Under the pieces are notes generated by a model. It was not told the origin of the DNA. It made no database searches and saw only the letters and a program-made list of their open reading frames with translations. From positions 820,875 to 884,874 of the forward strand of contig NZ_AP018929.1 of assembly GCF_008326425.1 (NCBI RefSeq): 64,000 nucleotides of DNA, given 5' to 3'. Positions 43,508 to 52,700 of the stretch are shown piece by piece. This DNA is from Sulfuracidifex tepidarius (lineage in GTDB: Archaea; Thermoproteota; Thermoprotei_A; Sulfolobales; Sulfolobaceae). Numbering within the stretch: position 1 is the stretch's first letter; every line of letters begins with the position of its first letter. The position numbers and the translations under genes are program-made.

Positions 43508-43900
43508 CTAGCTACTTCGATAAAAGTTAGCAATATAAATAGCAGTTAGTGGCACTAACCATGCTATTATGTTCGCGTAAGTGTTAGCCAGTTCTGGATC
43601 TTGTTTCAATAATGTACTTTGTAATACATTCTGTATTAAGCTAACTAGCCAATTGTATCCGTCAGCTACATAATTCAGAATCTCCTGGAAGAGATTTGAA
43701 GAAGGAGCTGGGATCTTCTGAGCGTAGCTTTGGATCTGCGTTGAGTTCAGAAGAGAAGAGTTTGTAGTAGTTGCTGCAGCTGCTGTACTTACACTAAAAT
43801 TATTATAATGTATAATACTTTCAATCCCTTTGGGATTTATTAGTGGATGAAGAAACATTTCTTTGTACAAACGTCTTCTTAAGTCTTTCAGTAATTCCAT
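43508..43900 (-). CDS. Unknown protein with hydrophobic C-terminal half, cassette gene 4
   Basis: 130 residues. The N-terminus is basic (RRRLYKEMF), followed by an Ala/Thr/Ser-rich stretch (VSTAAAATTTNSS). A helical hydrophobic second half contains NYVADGYNWLVSLIQNVLQS and NIIAWLVPLTAIYIANF. Small size, low-complexity hinge and one predicted TM helix are compatible with an exported or membrane peptide precursor, but no motif proves this. It lies 19 bases after the transporter-like gene on the same strand, so it is the last gene of a four-gene operon. No family recognised. Confidence 0.6.
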   Translation of the reverse strand: MELLKDLRRRLYKEMFLHPLINPKGIESIIHYNNFSVSTAAAATTTNSSLLNSTQIQSYAQKIPAPSSNLFQEILNYVADGYNWLVSLIQNVLQSTLLKQDPELANTYANIIAWLVPLTAIYIANFYRSS

Positions 43901-43919
43901 AGTTACTCTATATAATAAA

Positions 43920-45017
43920 TTAGTTATTAGTTAAATGTTTAAAAAGGATATAAGAAGATGTAAACAAAAGTAAAAATGAGATTACTGAAAGATAATATAT
44001 ATCTTGTACACTATTACCTAAGATTATTATAATAGAGGCAATGGTGGAAGTTAAATTTGCTGCCATAGAATTAATTATAAATATTGATGCAGTTAAGTTA
44101 GGAAATACCTTTTTAATATAATTTGACGTTAAGATCGAAGACGTGACAGCAATAGTTCCTAGAGTAAAACCTGTTAACGAAAAGAGTTTATCGCTAGGGG
44201 TCATGACGATTAAGAGCATAGATGTAATAAATGAATTAAATATTAATAAAAACAAAGCTAAACTAAACCTATTCTTTAATGTCAGAAATAATATAGATAT
44301 GGTGAAGATGGATATACCATTCAAAAGCTCCATCAGCGCGTAAACCGAAGGATTAGTTGACGAGGAAGATATAACTATAGGTACGACCAAGTTGGAACCT
44401 ATTGTAACTAAGATAATAGGTAAAATTTTATTATTTACATAGAATTTGAATTTATTATTTTTAATATTATTAGATATAAAATACTTTTTAAATCTTAAAT
44501 TAGAATAAAACACAAATGCCGTAAAAATTAGAAACATAATAAAATAAAACCAATTATAAGTATTTAACGTAATTATTATGTACAAGGTAATATCAGCTAT
44601 TAGTGTTCCAGCCATACTCGCAATGTTTGCAATCGATATAGCCCTACTCACATTATTTACATTTTTAATTCTAACATAAGACACTAAGGATCTCAATAAA
44701 ATCTCAGTACTTATGAACAGAATAATTGATAACTGTATTATCAAAAAATTTTTAGTTATTAATAATAATATAGGAATATATGGTAAAAATAATATATATT
44801 TTAAAAGTTTTATAATTTTATTTTCATTCAAAAAGTTAAAAAATATTAAAATTATATCAACTACAGAAAATGTTGCTATACTTATTAACACTCCTTCTAC
44901 AGAATTAGTCACGTGATATACAAATAAAAATACAAAGCCTAAAAAAAGACTTCTAATAAACCTAACATAAAAAGTCATAAACGATGTATCAAATATTACC
45001 CGTTTTTCATAGTTCAT
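43920..45017 (-). CDS. Twelve-TM MFS-like membrane protein, cassette gene 3
   Basis: 365 residues, almost entirely hydrophobic, with 11-12 TM segments and very high Ile/Asn/Phe content reflecting AT-rich DNA. The two-halves layout with a central charged loop (LRFKKYFISNNIKNNKFKFY) fits a small MFS-type transporter. It lies 17 bases downstream of the propeller gene and 19 bases upstream of the small protein gene. It could export the product of the cassette. This is inference from neighbourhood. Confidence 0.65.
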   Translation of the reverse strand: MNYEKRVIFDTSFMTFYVRFIRSLFLGFVFLFVYHVTNSVEGVLISIATFSVVDIILIFFNFLNENKIIKLLKYILFLPYIPILLLITKNFLIIQLSIILFISTEILLRSLVSYVRIKNVNNVSRAISIANIASMAGTLIADITLYIIITLNTYNWFYFIMFLIFTAFVFYSNLRFKKYFISNNIKNNKFKFYVNNKILPIILVTIGSNLVVPIVISSSSTNPSVYALMELLNGISIFTISILFLTLKNRFSLALFLLIFNSFITSMLLIVMTPSDKLFSLTGFTLGTIAVTSSILTSNYIKKVFPNLTASIFIINSMAANLTSTIASIIIILGNSVQDIYYLSVISFLLLFTSSYILFKHLTNN

Positions 45018-45034
45018 GCATTTTTCACTAAACC

Positions 45035-46693
45035 TTAGAGATATTTATATTCGTCAAAGATGTTGTATGTATTTATATTGATTTTTAGCTCTTTCAATAT
45101 TCTGTCAATTATCAGCCTTAATATATCCCCTTTCCCAGCATCCTTTTTCACCTCATTATAAATGTGTAGTATTTTATCATCTTCTAAGTTTATGTTAAGG
45201 TTGTATTTAAAATATACCTTAGCAATTTTTACTATATAGTTATCTAGAGATATATCATTTATGTCTGTTGCTGAATTCAAATAGTTTAACAATTTTACAT
45301 TCAAATAACTACTGCTTAAATTCTGTTTACCTTCTTGATAAAATTTTACTAATGCTGGCATTACACCGCCGTTATTTCCTAAATATAGCAATAAAATGTA
45401 ATAGTTATCATAATATTTTCTGAATAAAATTTTTTTAACTTCGTCAATATTTAAGAATTGGTTAATCTTTATTTCATTTTGTATAGAATTGATTCTAATT
45501 TGTCTATCTACACCTAATGGATAAAGATCTATTATTAAATCATTAGTACCTAGGTGTTCACTATTTAATACTCTTAGACTTAGAGAGTTGCTATTCAGAT
45601 CAACAACACCTTCAACTTTAGAATTATATTTACCAGCTAACTCTATTTTTGCTAGAAAATTATTCTTTGGCATATCCCCTCCTACAGCATATACAATATC
45701 ACCATTTATTTCAGGTATGGAATACGGTGCATAACCAATTATTAAGCTATCTTCGATATCTAAGGATTTTAGGTTGACCTTCAATAAATAAGGTATACTA
45801 TATATAATTACGCTATTTGCATCAACGAATATCGGCTTACCTGTTGGTTTACCCGGTAAAGGTAACACGTTTTTGAAAGTTTTACTGCTTAGGTCAATGA
45901 TGTACAATTTTCCGCTATAGGTGGCTAGTATTAAATAGTCGTTATTTGGATCATAAGCAGGTGGAGTAATATGTAAGTTTTTTTCCTCCTCGATCTGTAC
46001 TATGCCATCTATGTTATTTTCATTAAATAAAAATATATTGCTCCCACAAGTTGCTATATATTCCAATTTAGTAGGTATAATTTCAACATTATTATACGCT
46101 ACTAACGGGGCGCTACATAGTTTAAAATATTGCTCTTTATTGTTTTTTAAGTCAAATACAAGAAGAAGATACGTACTATTGTACACATCATATGCATATG
46201 ATAGCAGAACATTATCTACGTATTTACATCTGGATAATAACAATATTCCATCTCTAAGTTTTATCGTATTTTTTAATTTAAATTTAGAATTATCATTAAT
46301 TTCTATTATATTAATATATGGTCCTATAGGTGCAATTAGTGTCTGATCATCCAACAAACATGGTGTAGATTTATTTCTCCATAAGATTTCTTCCTTAGAC
46401 AATTGAAATGTGTCTAATACGGTTCCATTATTCTTATCTACTAAGGATATTTTGTTATATGAATGAGGAATAATTAGTTTTTCTTTAACTTCAACTAAAT
46501 CATTATATGTCCCACCAGCTACTTGGAATTCTAACTTCCAAATTAAAGTGAAATTATCTTCTGAAAAGTTATATACATATTCCTTGTAATTAAATCTATC
46601 AATTTTTATTAAAAAAATCTTATCTTTATGTTGCAAATCCAAATGAGGAATTGTCCCTATTCCATGTAATTTGTGGACATTCCTTATGATCAT
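45035..46693 (-). CDS. PQQ-like beta-propeller protein, cassette gene 2
   Basis: 552 residues with no signal peptide. Residues about 1-350 contain repeated blade-like segments (NYKEYVYNFSEDNFTLIW, LVDKNNGTVLDTFQL, LIAPIGPYINIIEIND, LILATYSGKLYIIDLSSKTF, NGDIVYAVGGDMP), as in PQQ/WD-type propellers. The last 150 residues are mostly helical and differ in kind. No catalytic residues are visible. Cytoplasmic location suggests a scaffold or sensor. It starts 9 bases after the 109-residue gene. Confidence 0.65.
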   Translation of the reverse strand: MIIRNVHKLHGIGTIPHLDLQHKDKIFLIKIDRFNYKEYVYNFSEDNFTLIWKLEFQVAGGTYNDLVEVKEKLIIPHSYNKISLVDKNNGTVLDTFQLSKEEILWRNKSTPCLLDDQTLIAPIGPYINIIEINDNSKFKLKNTIKLRDGILLLSRCKYVDNVLLSYAYDVYNSTYLLLVFDLKNNKEQYFKLCSAPLVAYNNVEIIPTKLEYIATCGSNIFLFNENNIDGIVQIEEEKNLHITPPAYDPNNDYLILATYSGKLYIIDLSSKTFKNVLPLPGKPTGKPIFVDANSVIIYSIPYLLKVNLKSLDIEDSLIIGYAPYSIPEINGDIVYAVGGDMPKNNFLAKIELAGKYNSKVEGVVDLNSNSLSLRVLNSEHLGTNDLIIDLYPLGVDRQIRINSIQNEIKINQFLNIDEVKKILFRKYYDNYYILLLYLGNNGGVMPALVKFYQEGKQNLSSSYLNVKLLNYLNSATDINDISLDNYIVKIAKVYFKYNLNINLEDDKILHIYNEVKKDAGKGDILRLIIDRILKELKININTYNIFDEYKYL

Positions 46694-46702
46694 CTTAAAT
46701 AC

Positions 46703-47032
46703 CTACGCTATTACTAAATCGAGTGAAGCATCCATTATGGCATAAGATAACTCATTCATGTTAATTTTTAAGTATTGCTTATTGAATATATCGTAAAGTA
46801 TAAAACTTTGGTTATCATAGCCTACAACTATATATGGTTTTCCATTTCTATCAAGAGTTCCTACATGGCTCTCACTAAATTCTCTAGATAGATTTCTCGG
46901 ATATAGCCTTATAATTGCGAATTTATTACTAGCAACTAACCTCTTTAAAGCCTCATAGAACCTCTGTTCTACTGGGTCGTAATGTATAACTACATCAAAA
47001 TCTTCTATTTCTTTATTTAATTCAGTTTTCAT
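46703..47032 (-). CDS. Small protein resembling a C39-like peptidase core without Cys, cassette gene 1
   Basis: 109 residues. The second half, PYIVVGYDNQSFILYDIFNK and QYLKINMNELSYAI, has the shape of the histidine-side strands of papain-like C39/BtrH domains, where H-x-V-V-V-G-Y-D is followed by a D-P segment. Here there is no catalytic cysteine in the protein, so peptidase activity is unlikely. It may be a degenerate or binding form. It is the first gene of the operon; the promoter must lie in the AT-rich 47033-47330 stretch. The similarity is by eye only. Confidence 0.55.
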   Translation of the reverse strand: MKTELNKEIEDFDVVIHYDPVEQRFYEALKRLVASNKFAIIRLYPRNLSREFSESHVGTLDRNGKPYIVVGYDNQSFILYDIFNKQYLKINMNELSYAIMDASLDLVIA

Positions 47033-47341
47033 CGGTTGTAGTTCGGCTATTTTTGGTCAAGTTAGCGTCTTGGACCTTTATAATTTTACTTATCAAAAGG
47101 TGAGTATATCCAACTATATTGTTAGTTTAATATTTATCATATAAATTAAAGAAAATGCTTTCAATTTAATGTAGGGTTTTATAAAAATCTTGCATTAATA
47201 AATAATAAGACATCAGCAAGATAAGACTATCCAGACTTTTTTAACTAAATCTGAAACAAACGTAATTGTTGGGCACACTGAAGAAGGGGGCATAGTTTAA
47301 ATTATGATTTATGGGTTTTCTCAGCCGTGTAATATAAGATT
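47033..47341. other. AT-rich promoter region of the cassette
   Basis: About 310 bases with no intact gene. TATA-like sequences occur on both strands. A short open piece near 47236-47300 (FLTKSETNVIVGHTEEGGIV) on the plus strand is a scrap without a start. Confidence 0.35.
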
Positions 47342-47488
47342 CGTCAAAGAGGGAAGAAGTATTATGTTTACAAGATAGAGAAGGACTCAAAGGGTAACGT
47401 AAAGGAAATTTACATAGGTTCCTTAGATAAGATAATCGAAACTTACCTTAAATTGAAAGCAGGGGTACTGGGGGATTCGTCCCCCTAA
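47342..47488 (+). pseudogene. SSV-type integrase N-terminal remnant, second copy
   Basis: 48 codons, RQRGKKYYVYKIEKDSKGNV, then KEIYIGSLDKIIETYLKLKAG, clearly homologous to the intN at 4643 ([20 protein letters not shown]). Start and first residues are gone and a stop comes two bases before the tRNA-like sequence at 47490. It reads toward the 3' end of that tRNA, the same geometry as at tRNA-Pro, so the integrated element lay to its left. Confidence 0.75.
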
Positions 47489-47489
47489 A

Positions 47490-47566
47490 GGGCTCGAGCC
47501 GGGACTTGAACCCGGGACCTTCGGGTCCACAGGTGTTCCTCCTAGTCTTTAGGCTAAAATTGTCGC
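47490..47566 (-). pseudogene. Pseudo-tRNA, right att copy
   Basis: 77 bases, exactly tRNA length. The T arm (CCGGG-TTCAAGT-CCCGG) and 3' acceptor strand are intact, and the anticodon loop reads CTGTGGA, as in tRNA-His(GTG). But the 5' acceptor strand (GCGACAA) cannot pair with CGAGCCC, and the anticodon stem is broken. It is therefore a decayed tRNA or a tRNA half joined to foreign DNA. It shares its 3' 40 bases with the copy at 42815. Confidence 0.65.
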
Positions 47567-47707
47567 TATTCTCTTTAGAAATCGTTCTATTTTTCATAAA
47601 AACCAGTTAAATCGAAGTTCGCGCGAATAAAATAATAATTTTTTTAAATAGATTACTAAAATAACGATATGGGAAAAATTTTTATTAAGTTTTTGAGGAT
47701 AATCTTC

Positions 47708-48100
47708 ATGGAGCTCCTAAAGGTAAAGGAAAAGTTCCAAGAAGCAATAGAATTGTTGGGCAATGCGATTCAGGAAAACAACCTCAAAATAGTATCTAGA
47801 ATTAATGCCCAGGAGAACCTAGCTAAGGCTAACCTGAAGATAAAAGGAAACTACATTTTCGAGGTATTCAGGCCCGACCTGGCTTACAAATTATTTAACT
47901 TAGATATAAGGGCAGGGATAGTCCCTCCCCTTAGGATTTACGTCTTTGAAAAGGGTGATGAGACGTTCGTGGAGTACTGGAAGCCAAGTGAAATACTAAA
48001 CAAGTGGGGGGCGGAGGAGATAGGAAGGGAACTGGACGAAACGTTCTACAAGATCATGAAAAGGCTCAGCGTGATTGAAAGGGAAAGTCTCTCCCTCTGA
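47708..48100 (+). CDS. DUF302-like protein
   Basis: 130 residues from ATG 47708 (an ATG at 47669 in the same frame adds a hydrophobic lead that looks spurious). FKEKFQEAIELL-like N-terminal helix, INAQENLAKANLKIKGNYIFEVFRPDLAYKLFNLDIRAGIVPPLRIYVFEK and VEYWKPSEIL follow the DUF302 pattern. Function of DUF302 is unknown. Some members are linked to sulfur or heavy-metal genes. Confidence 0.7.
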   Translation: MELLKVKEKFQEAIELLGNAIQENNLKIVSRINAQENLAKANLKIKGNYIFEVFRPDLAYKLFNLDIRAGIVPPLRIYVFEKGDETFVEYWKPSEILNKWGAEEIGRELDETFYKIMKRLSVIERESLSL

Positions 48101-48356
48101 GAGGATGAGGTTAATTACCATCGCGTTGCACTTCTCCTCTTTTCTAAAATTGTTCGCTCCCGAGAATGGATTATTTAAGTGAACTACTCCTGCCCTCACT
48201 GAGGTCTTCCGCTCATAGCCCCAGATAAACAAGGATACGTCACGGATGAACCTTCCCTTGAATAACGTGTTCACGTGCACGTTAGCTGTGAACACTCTTG
48301 GTAAACCCGTCTGGGAGGACGCGAAATCGTTATAACACCTCAATCTATTTGTCCCT

Positions 48357-49103
48357 ATGTACGAGAAAATAGTGGAATATCTTCTTTCCTCTTCCTATCA
48401 AATAGCGTTCACCGGGGCGGGGATGAGCACGGGCTCAGGTATATCAGACTTCAGGGGACCTAACGGACTCTGGAAGAGATATTCCCCTGAAATTGCTTCT
48501 GCGGACTTCCTGAGGAAAGATCCCAAGTCTTTCTGGGAATTTTATTCAGTTAGAATGAGGGGGCTTTTCGAGGCATCGGCAAATCCCTCACATAAAGCCC
48601 TGGCAGAAATGGAGAGAATGGGACTCTTGAAATGGGTCATTACACAGAACATAGACGGCCTACATCAACAGGGAGGCTCCCGTAACGTTATCGAGATACA
48701 CGGTACCATGAGAAGGTCTTATTGTTCTACGTGTTTTGAGCCTTACGAATCAAGCGAAGTCCTGAAAATGATAGACCAAGGACAAAACCCACCTCTGTGC
48801 AAGTGCGGAGGCGTGATCAGACCTGACGTTGTACTCTTCGGCGAACCCGTAAAGGAAATAGAGAGAGCTTTAAAGATAGCTTCTAGGGCTGACCTAGTCA
48901 TGGCCATCGGGACTTCGCTTACAGTATACCCTGCTAACCTGGTTCCGAGGACGGTAAAGGAAAACGGCGGGAGGTTGATCATAGTGAACATGGAGGAAAC
49001 TCCTTTGGACGAAGTGGCAGATGAGGTTGTCAGAGGCCAGGTAGAGAAGGTCTTACCGGAGATAGTTGAAGAGATAAAGTCTGAGTTGGGTAAAGTTAGA
49101 TGA
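48357..49103 (+). CDS. cobB: NAD-dependent protein deacetylase, Sir2 family
   Basis: 248 residues, normal for archaeal Sir2. It has GAGMSTGSGISDFRGPNGLW (NAD site), TQNIDGLHQQGGSRNVIEIHG (catalytic His), a zinc module with CSTC and CKCGG, and GTSLTVYPAN. In Sulfolobus, Sir2 deacetylates the chromatin protein Alba, changing its DNA affinity; that is established for relatives. Single gene with its own promoter region. Confidence 0.95.
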   Translation: MYEKIVEYLLSSSYQIAFTGAGMSTGSGISDFRGPNGLWKRYSPEIASADFLRKDPKSFWEFYSVRMRGLFEASANPSHKALAEMERMGLLKWVITQNIDGLHQQGGSRNVIEIHGTMRRSYCSTCFEPYESSEVLKMIDQGQNPPLCKCGGVIRPDVVLFGEPVKEIERALKIASRADLVMAIGTSLTVYPANLVPRTVKENGGRLIIVNMEETPLDEVADEVVRGQVEKVLPEIVEEIKSELGKVR

Positions 49104-49161
49104 GGGTCGAGACAATTAGAAAAGGTGAAAAGTTAAAAGACAATTAAACCACCGAAGATCT

Positions 49162-50430
49162 GTGCAGAGATCTAAGAAGCTGAGCTTCTTTCAAGCATTG
49201 TCGATAGGCTTAGGAAATATAATAGGGGCAGGTATATTCATAATGGCTGGGGCTAGCATAAGCTCCGCAGGGCCTTCCGCCATAATAGCATTCGTGGTAA
49301 CGGCAGTTTACGCTTCTCTTGTAGGTTTAAATAACGCTGAGCTGTCGTCCGACTTCCCCTCGGTAGAAGGAGGGGTGTACAGCTTCACCAACCTGACCAT
49401 GGGGGAGACCATGGGGTTCCTTGTGGGCTGGTTCAGGCTTATAGCATACTCCATTAGCGGGGCTGCTACAGCGTTGGGGTTCTCAGGTTACTTGGTCTCG
49501 TTGGGCTTACCTACAGTTCTGTACTTCCCTTTTGCCGTAATCTTGATACTCGTTCTAGCTTTAGTGGATTATCACGGCTTAAGGCTTGCGGCGATAATCG
49601 AGAGCCTCCTTGTAGTGATTAACATAGTCGGTCTGATAGCATTCATTGCGTCCTCTACACTGATTTCGGGCTTCAGGGAGGAAAACTTCGCTCCGTTCTT
49701 ACCTCACGGCGTTCTTGGTCTTCTCGTAGCCTCAAACATAGCCTTCTTTGCATACTCTGGGTTCAACACTATAGCTACGCTGACTCCCAGCGTTGAAAAC
49801 GGGGAGAGGACGGTACCGAAGGCGATAATTGCCTCGCTCATGATAAGTTCCTCCTTATACATGCTCGTCACTTTCTCCATGATAGACTCTCTGTACTGGA
49901 CTAAGTTCGGCACTGCTTCAGACCCTCTGTCGTTGGTACTGGAGAGCATCAGGACACCCTTACCTTTGCTTTACTTCATAGACGCAACTGCGCTCATAGC
50001 AGCTACAACTGTAACTCTGTCCATCATAATAGCTGCCGAAAGGACCATGGACCAGATGGTCATGGACTCCATGCTACCGCGTTTCCTGAAAGGAAAGAAG
50101 GAAACCTTAATCGTAATAGTTTCGGTCATGCTTGCTTCACTTAGCCTGGGAAATGTGGAAAGCATAGCGCTTGCATCTAACTTCGGTATAGTTTTCTCCT
50201 ATGCTCTTTCAGGTATTCAAGTCGCAATAGCTAGAAAAAGAGGAATTAAAGGTAAGTTCAGATCCCCGTTATTTCCGTTCATACAGATAGCGTCTGTGAT
50301 ACTATCCTTAGTATTCATGGTATCCCTGGGGAGCGATGCGCTCATAATAGGAACGATAACTCTCATCATTGGCTTGGTATTATTTACTTTCCATAAGGAG
50401 TTCATTAAGCACGAGGGTCACAGCGTATGA
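49162..50430 (+). CDS. APC-family amino acid permease
   Basis: 422 residues, about 12 TM segments, starting at GTG. The TM1 motif GLGNIIGAGIFIMAG is the APC signature with the unwound glycine stretch, and NNAELSSDFPSVEGGVYSF is in TM2-TM3. Probably a proton-coupled amino acid or amine transporter. About 58 bases after sir2, possibly cotranscribed. Confidence 0.9.
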   Translation: MQRSKKLSFFQALSIGLGNIIGAGIFIMAGASISSAGPSAIIAFVVTAVYASLVGLNNAELSSDFPSVEGGVYSFTNLTMGETMGFLVGWFRLIAYSISGAATALGFSGYLVSLGLPTVLYFPFAVILILVLALVDYHGLRLAAIIESLLVVINIVGLIAFIASSTLISGFREENFAPFLPHGVLGLLVASNIAFFAYSGFNTIATLTPSVENGERTVPKAIIASLMISSSLYMLVTFSMIDSLYWTKFGTASDPLSLVLESIRTPLPLLYFIDATALIAATTVTLSIIIAAERTMDQMVMDSMLPRFLKGKKETLIVIVSVMLASLSLGNVESIALASNFGIVFSYALSGIQVAIARKRGIKGKFRSPLFPFIQIASVILSLVFMVSLGSDALIIGTITLIIGLVLFTFHKEFIKHEGHSV

Positions 50431-50609
50431 AATCAACTCACTTTAATGCATCTCCCTTCATATTCTCTCCATCCTCTAAAGGCCTATGTTTCCCTTTGGG
50501 TGCAGGGGTAAAGGAGAGTTACTTTATTACTAAATTCGGAAAAAATATTATAACTTTTCCTAAGAAGTTATAAATACAATTTAGCCTCCCTTCAACGTCG
50601 TCTCAAACT

Positions 50610-51623
50610 TCAAATCGTCTTCAGGCCTGACCCCGTGAGTACCAGGACAGCCATGTCCTTGTCCTTCCTCTTTTTATACCCCGCTAACGTCGTAGCTGAG
50701 CTGTACTCCACTAATAGTCCCTTTCTAGCCAGATCCTTCCATGCGTCAACTATCTCGTCATCAGAGACGGTAACACATTCGCCTTCCTTGATCGCCTCCA
50801 ACATTTCCCGTAGGAGGGTTGGGTTGGTAGAGACTAAAGCGTCTGCTATGGAAGTCACGTTTTCAGGCGGGTCGTAGTCCTCGTGATTAACCACGGAACA
50901 GAGAGGGCTCACTTGTTTGGACTGTACCGCGACTATTTTGGGCATATCGCGGATGACTCCTTCCCTTAACATATGCTTGAAACCCTCGTGAACTCCCAAG
51001 AGTAGTGTCCCAGCCGAAACGGGTAAGTAAACTTCGCTCGGAGACTCCCACCCCAAATCCCTAACTATCTCGTAGGCCAGAGACCTTATCCCGTCTCGGA
51101 AGTGTGGCTCCAAGACGTGAGAAGCGTGATATAACCCCGACCTCTCCGCCGCAAGTTCCACGTCCTCCCTACTTCCATTGACTTTCACAACCGAGGCACC
51201 GTAAGCCACAATTTGTTTCACCTTGTTCCCCTTAGCAGACGAAGGGACGAAGACTGACACCTTCATCCCCGCAGCTGCACCGTAAGCTGCTACCGATGCA
51301 CCCGCGTTACCTGAAGAGTCCTCGGAGATCTCCCTAATCCCCGTCTGCTTTAGGTATGATATCATAGTCACAGATCCTCTATCCTTATATGACCCCGTGG
51401 GGTTCAGGAAGTCAAGCTTATAGTAAAGATCTCCCTTCAGCATTGGCGTGTTCCATTCTCCCAAGCTTACCCACTCCTTAACGTAAGGAAAGTTTTCCCT
51501 GAGGTTCCTCGAGAACGGAAAGTCCACCTCCAACTTGAAAGGACCTCCGCACCTAGTGCACTTAAGCTCCAGTCCTCCCCTTTCTTTTCCGCACCTAGTG
51601 CAGATCTGTTTCATGCATTTCAT
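50610..51623 (-). CDS. thrC: Threonine synthase
   Basis: 337 residues, PLP fold type II. An N-terminal zinc ribbon ([20 protein letters not shown]) is usual in archaeal threonine synthases. The PLP lysine is in [12 protein letters not shown], the phosphate loop is [14 protein letters not shown], and [10 protein letters not shown] is at the end. Converts O-phosphohomoserine to threonine. The first codons ([11 protein letters not shown]) offer two ATG starts, of which the second (MKQICTRC) is equally good. Confidence 0.9.
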   Translation of the reverse strand: MKCMKQICTRCGKERGGLELKCTRCGGPFKLEVDFPFSRNLRENFPYVKEWVSLGEWNTPMLKGDLYYKLDFLNPTGSYKDRGSVTMISYLKQTGIREISEDSSGNAGASVAAYGAAAGMKVSVFVPSSAKGNKVKQIVAYGASVVKVNGSREDVELAAERSGLYHASHVLEPHFRDGIRSLAYEIVRDLGWESPSEVYLPVSAGTLLLGVHEGFKHMLREGVIRDMPKIVAVQSKQVSPLCSVVNHEDYDPPENVTSIADALVSTNPTLLREMLEAIKEGECVTVSDDEIVDAWKDLARKGLLVEYSSATTLAGYKKRKDKDMAVLVLTGSGLKTI

Positions 51624-51798
51624 TTTCTATATGGAAATAACAAGTTGTTTTCCCCTCTCTTCGCCTCTAGGTAAGCCGTCCGAGGTCTAATTTAACTGTT
51701 AAGGAAGGAGAAAAGGGAAAGAGGGAGAAGAGGAGGACACTGAGAGAGACGATTAACGAGAAAACTCATGAAAAGTTAGGCTTTCCCTTTTGCTCTAA

Positions 51799-52332
51799 TC
51801 ATGAAGCTCTGGGTAGGAAACTCTTCGTGTTTAAGGTCACCAATAGTCCTACCAGACCTATCATTTTCACCACGTCTCCTACTATTGCAACAGGTCCCAG
51901 TCCGAAGAGATAGAGAGGTAACCCTGTAGTGAACACTACAGCTCCCCAGAAGAAGAGGGATGAGTACGCGGGCTTGATCTTCCTTGCAGTTAGGAATATC
52001 GGCACTCCCGCCAATGGTTCGAAGAAGTAACCAAGAAGTATTAGTTCTACACCCAGGAACTTACCTAGAGACAGGAAGACTAGACCTATTCCAGCGATAA
52101 TAACTGCTAGAGTTCCCAATACGTCAAGCATCCTCTGTTTCTCCAGCTTCACATTGTGATAGCTCAGAACTGATGGTATAGCCATTGCCCATATTACCCA
52201 TAGTATAACTACTGAGGGAAGAGAGAAAATGAAGTTCAGCCCCTTCAAGTCAAGTAGAACCAGCTCTGCCAATATCACCAAGGAAGCTACAAGACTCACC
52301 ACATTACCTTGAAACAAATATTTAATGTTCAT
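51799..52332 (-). CDS. Hypothetical membrane protein, about six TM
   Basis: 177 residues with five or six hydrophobic segments and short loops. No charged motif or family recognised. TATA-like sequence lies just upstream of the ATG (TTTATACCATG), so probably leaderless or nearly so. Confidence 0.6.
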   Translation of the reverse strand: MNIKYLFQGNVVSLVASLVILAELVLLDLKGLNFIFSLPSVVILWVIWAMAIPSVLSYHNVKLEKQRMLDVLGTLAVIIAGIGLVFLSLGKFLGVELILLGYFFEPLAGVPIFLTARKIKPAYSSLFFWGAVVFTTGLPLYLFGLGPVAIVGDVVKMIGLVGLLVTLNTKSFLPRAS

Positions 52333-52397
52333 GGTATAAAAGTAATTTCAAGAATCAAAACATTATATTAAGTAACTTTTTATAACACGGCTACTTA

Positions 52398-52700
52398 TCA
52401 CGTCTTTCTCTTGAAAGAAAGAGGTTCTAGAGTTTCGTCGTTTTTACCTAATATTATCGATACCCCATCCTCGTCTTCGATGATTATAATCCTCATTATA
52501 GTTGAAACTAAGTATTCCTTTCCCCTCGAAGCGTCATCTTCGTATTCCCTGCAGTCCCATAGGGAGTCACACCCAAGGTCCAGCTTCTCCCTGATTTCAT
52601 CCACGGGATACCCATGCTTCTTGTAATGCGATACTATCCACTTCATTATCTTCACAGATGTGTCTCCGTCGCTTTCCTTTCCGCATATGTTGCATCTCAT
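52398..52700 (-). CDS. Hypothetical protein with N-terminal zinc knuckle
   Basis: 100 residues. MRCNICGKESD carries a CxxC, and two more cysteines lie in LDLGCDSLWDCREYEDD. Four cysteines could bind zinc or an Fe-S cluster. A beta-rich C-terminal part (TIMRIIIIEDEDGVSIIL). No family recognised. Confidence 0.6.
   Translation of the reverse strand: MRCNICGKESDGDTSVKIMKWIVSHYKKHGYPVDEIREKLDLGCDSLWDCREYEDDASRGKEYLVSTIMRIIIIEDEDGVSIILGKNDETLEPLSFKRKT

Noticed and set aside
43508-43900. Naming the 130-residue cassette protein a sulfolobicin or known archaeocin.
   Set aside because: It shares no feature I can recall with SulA/SulB, and its length and composition differ; only a general precursor hypothesis is kept.
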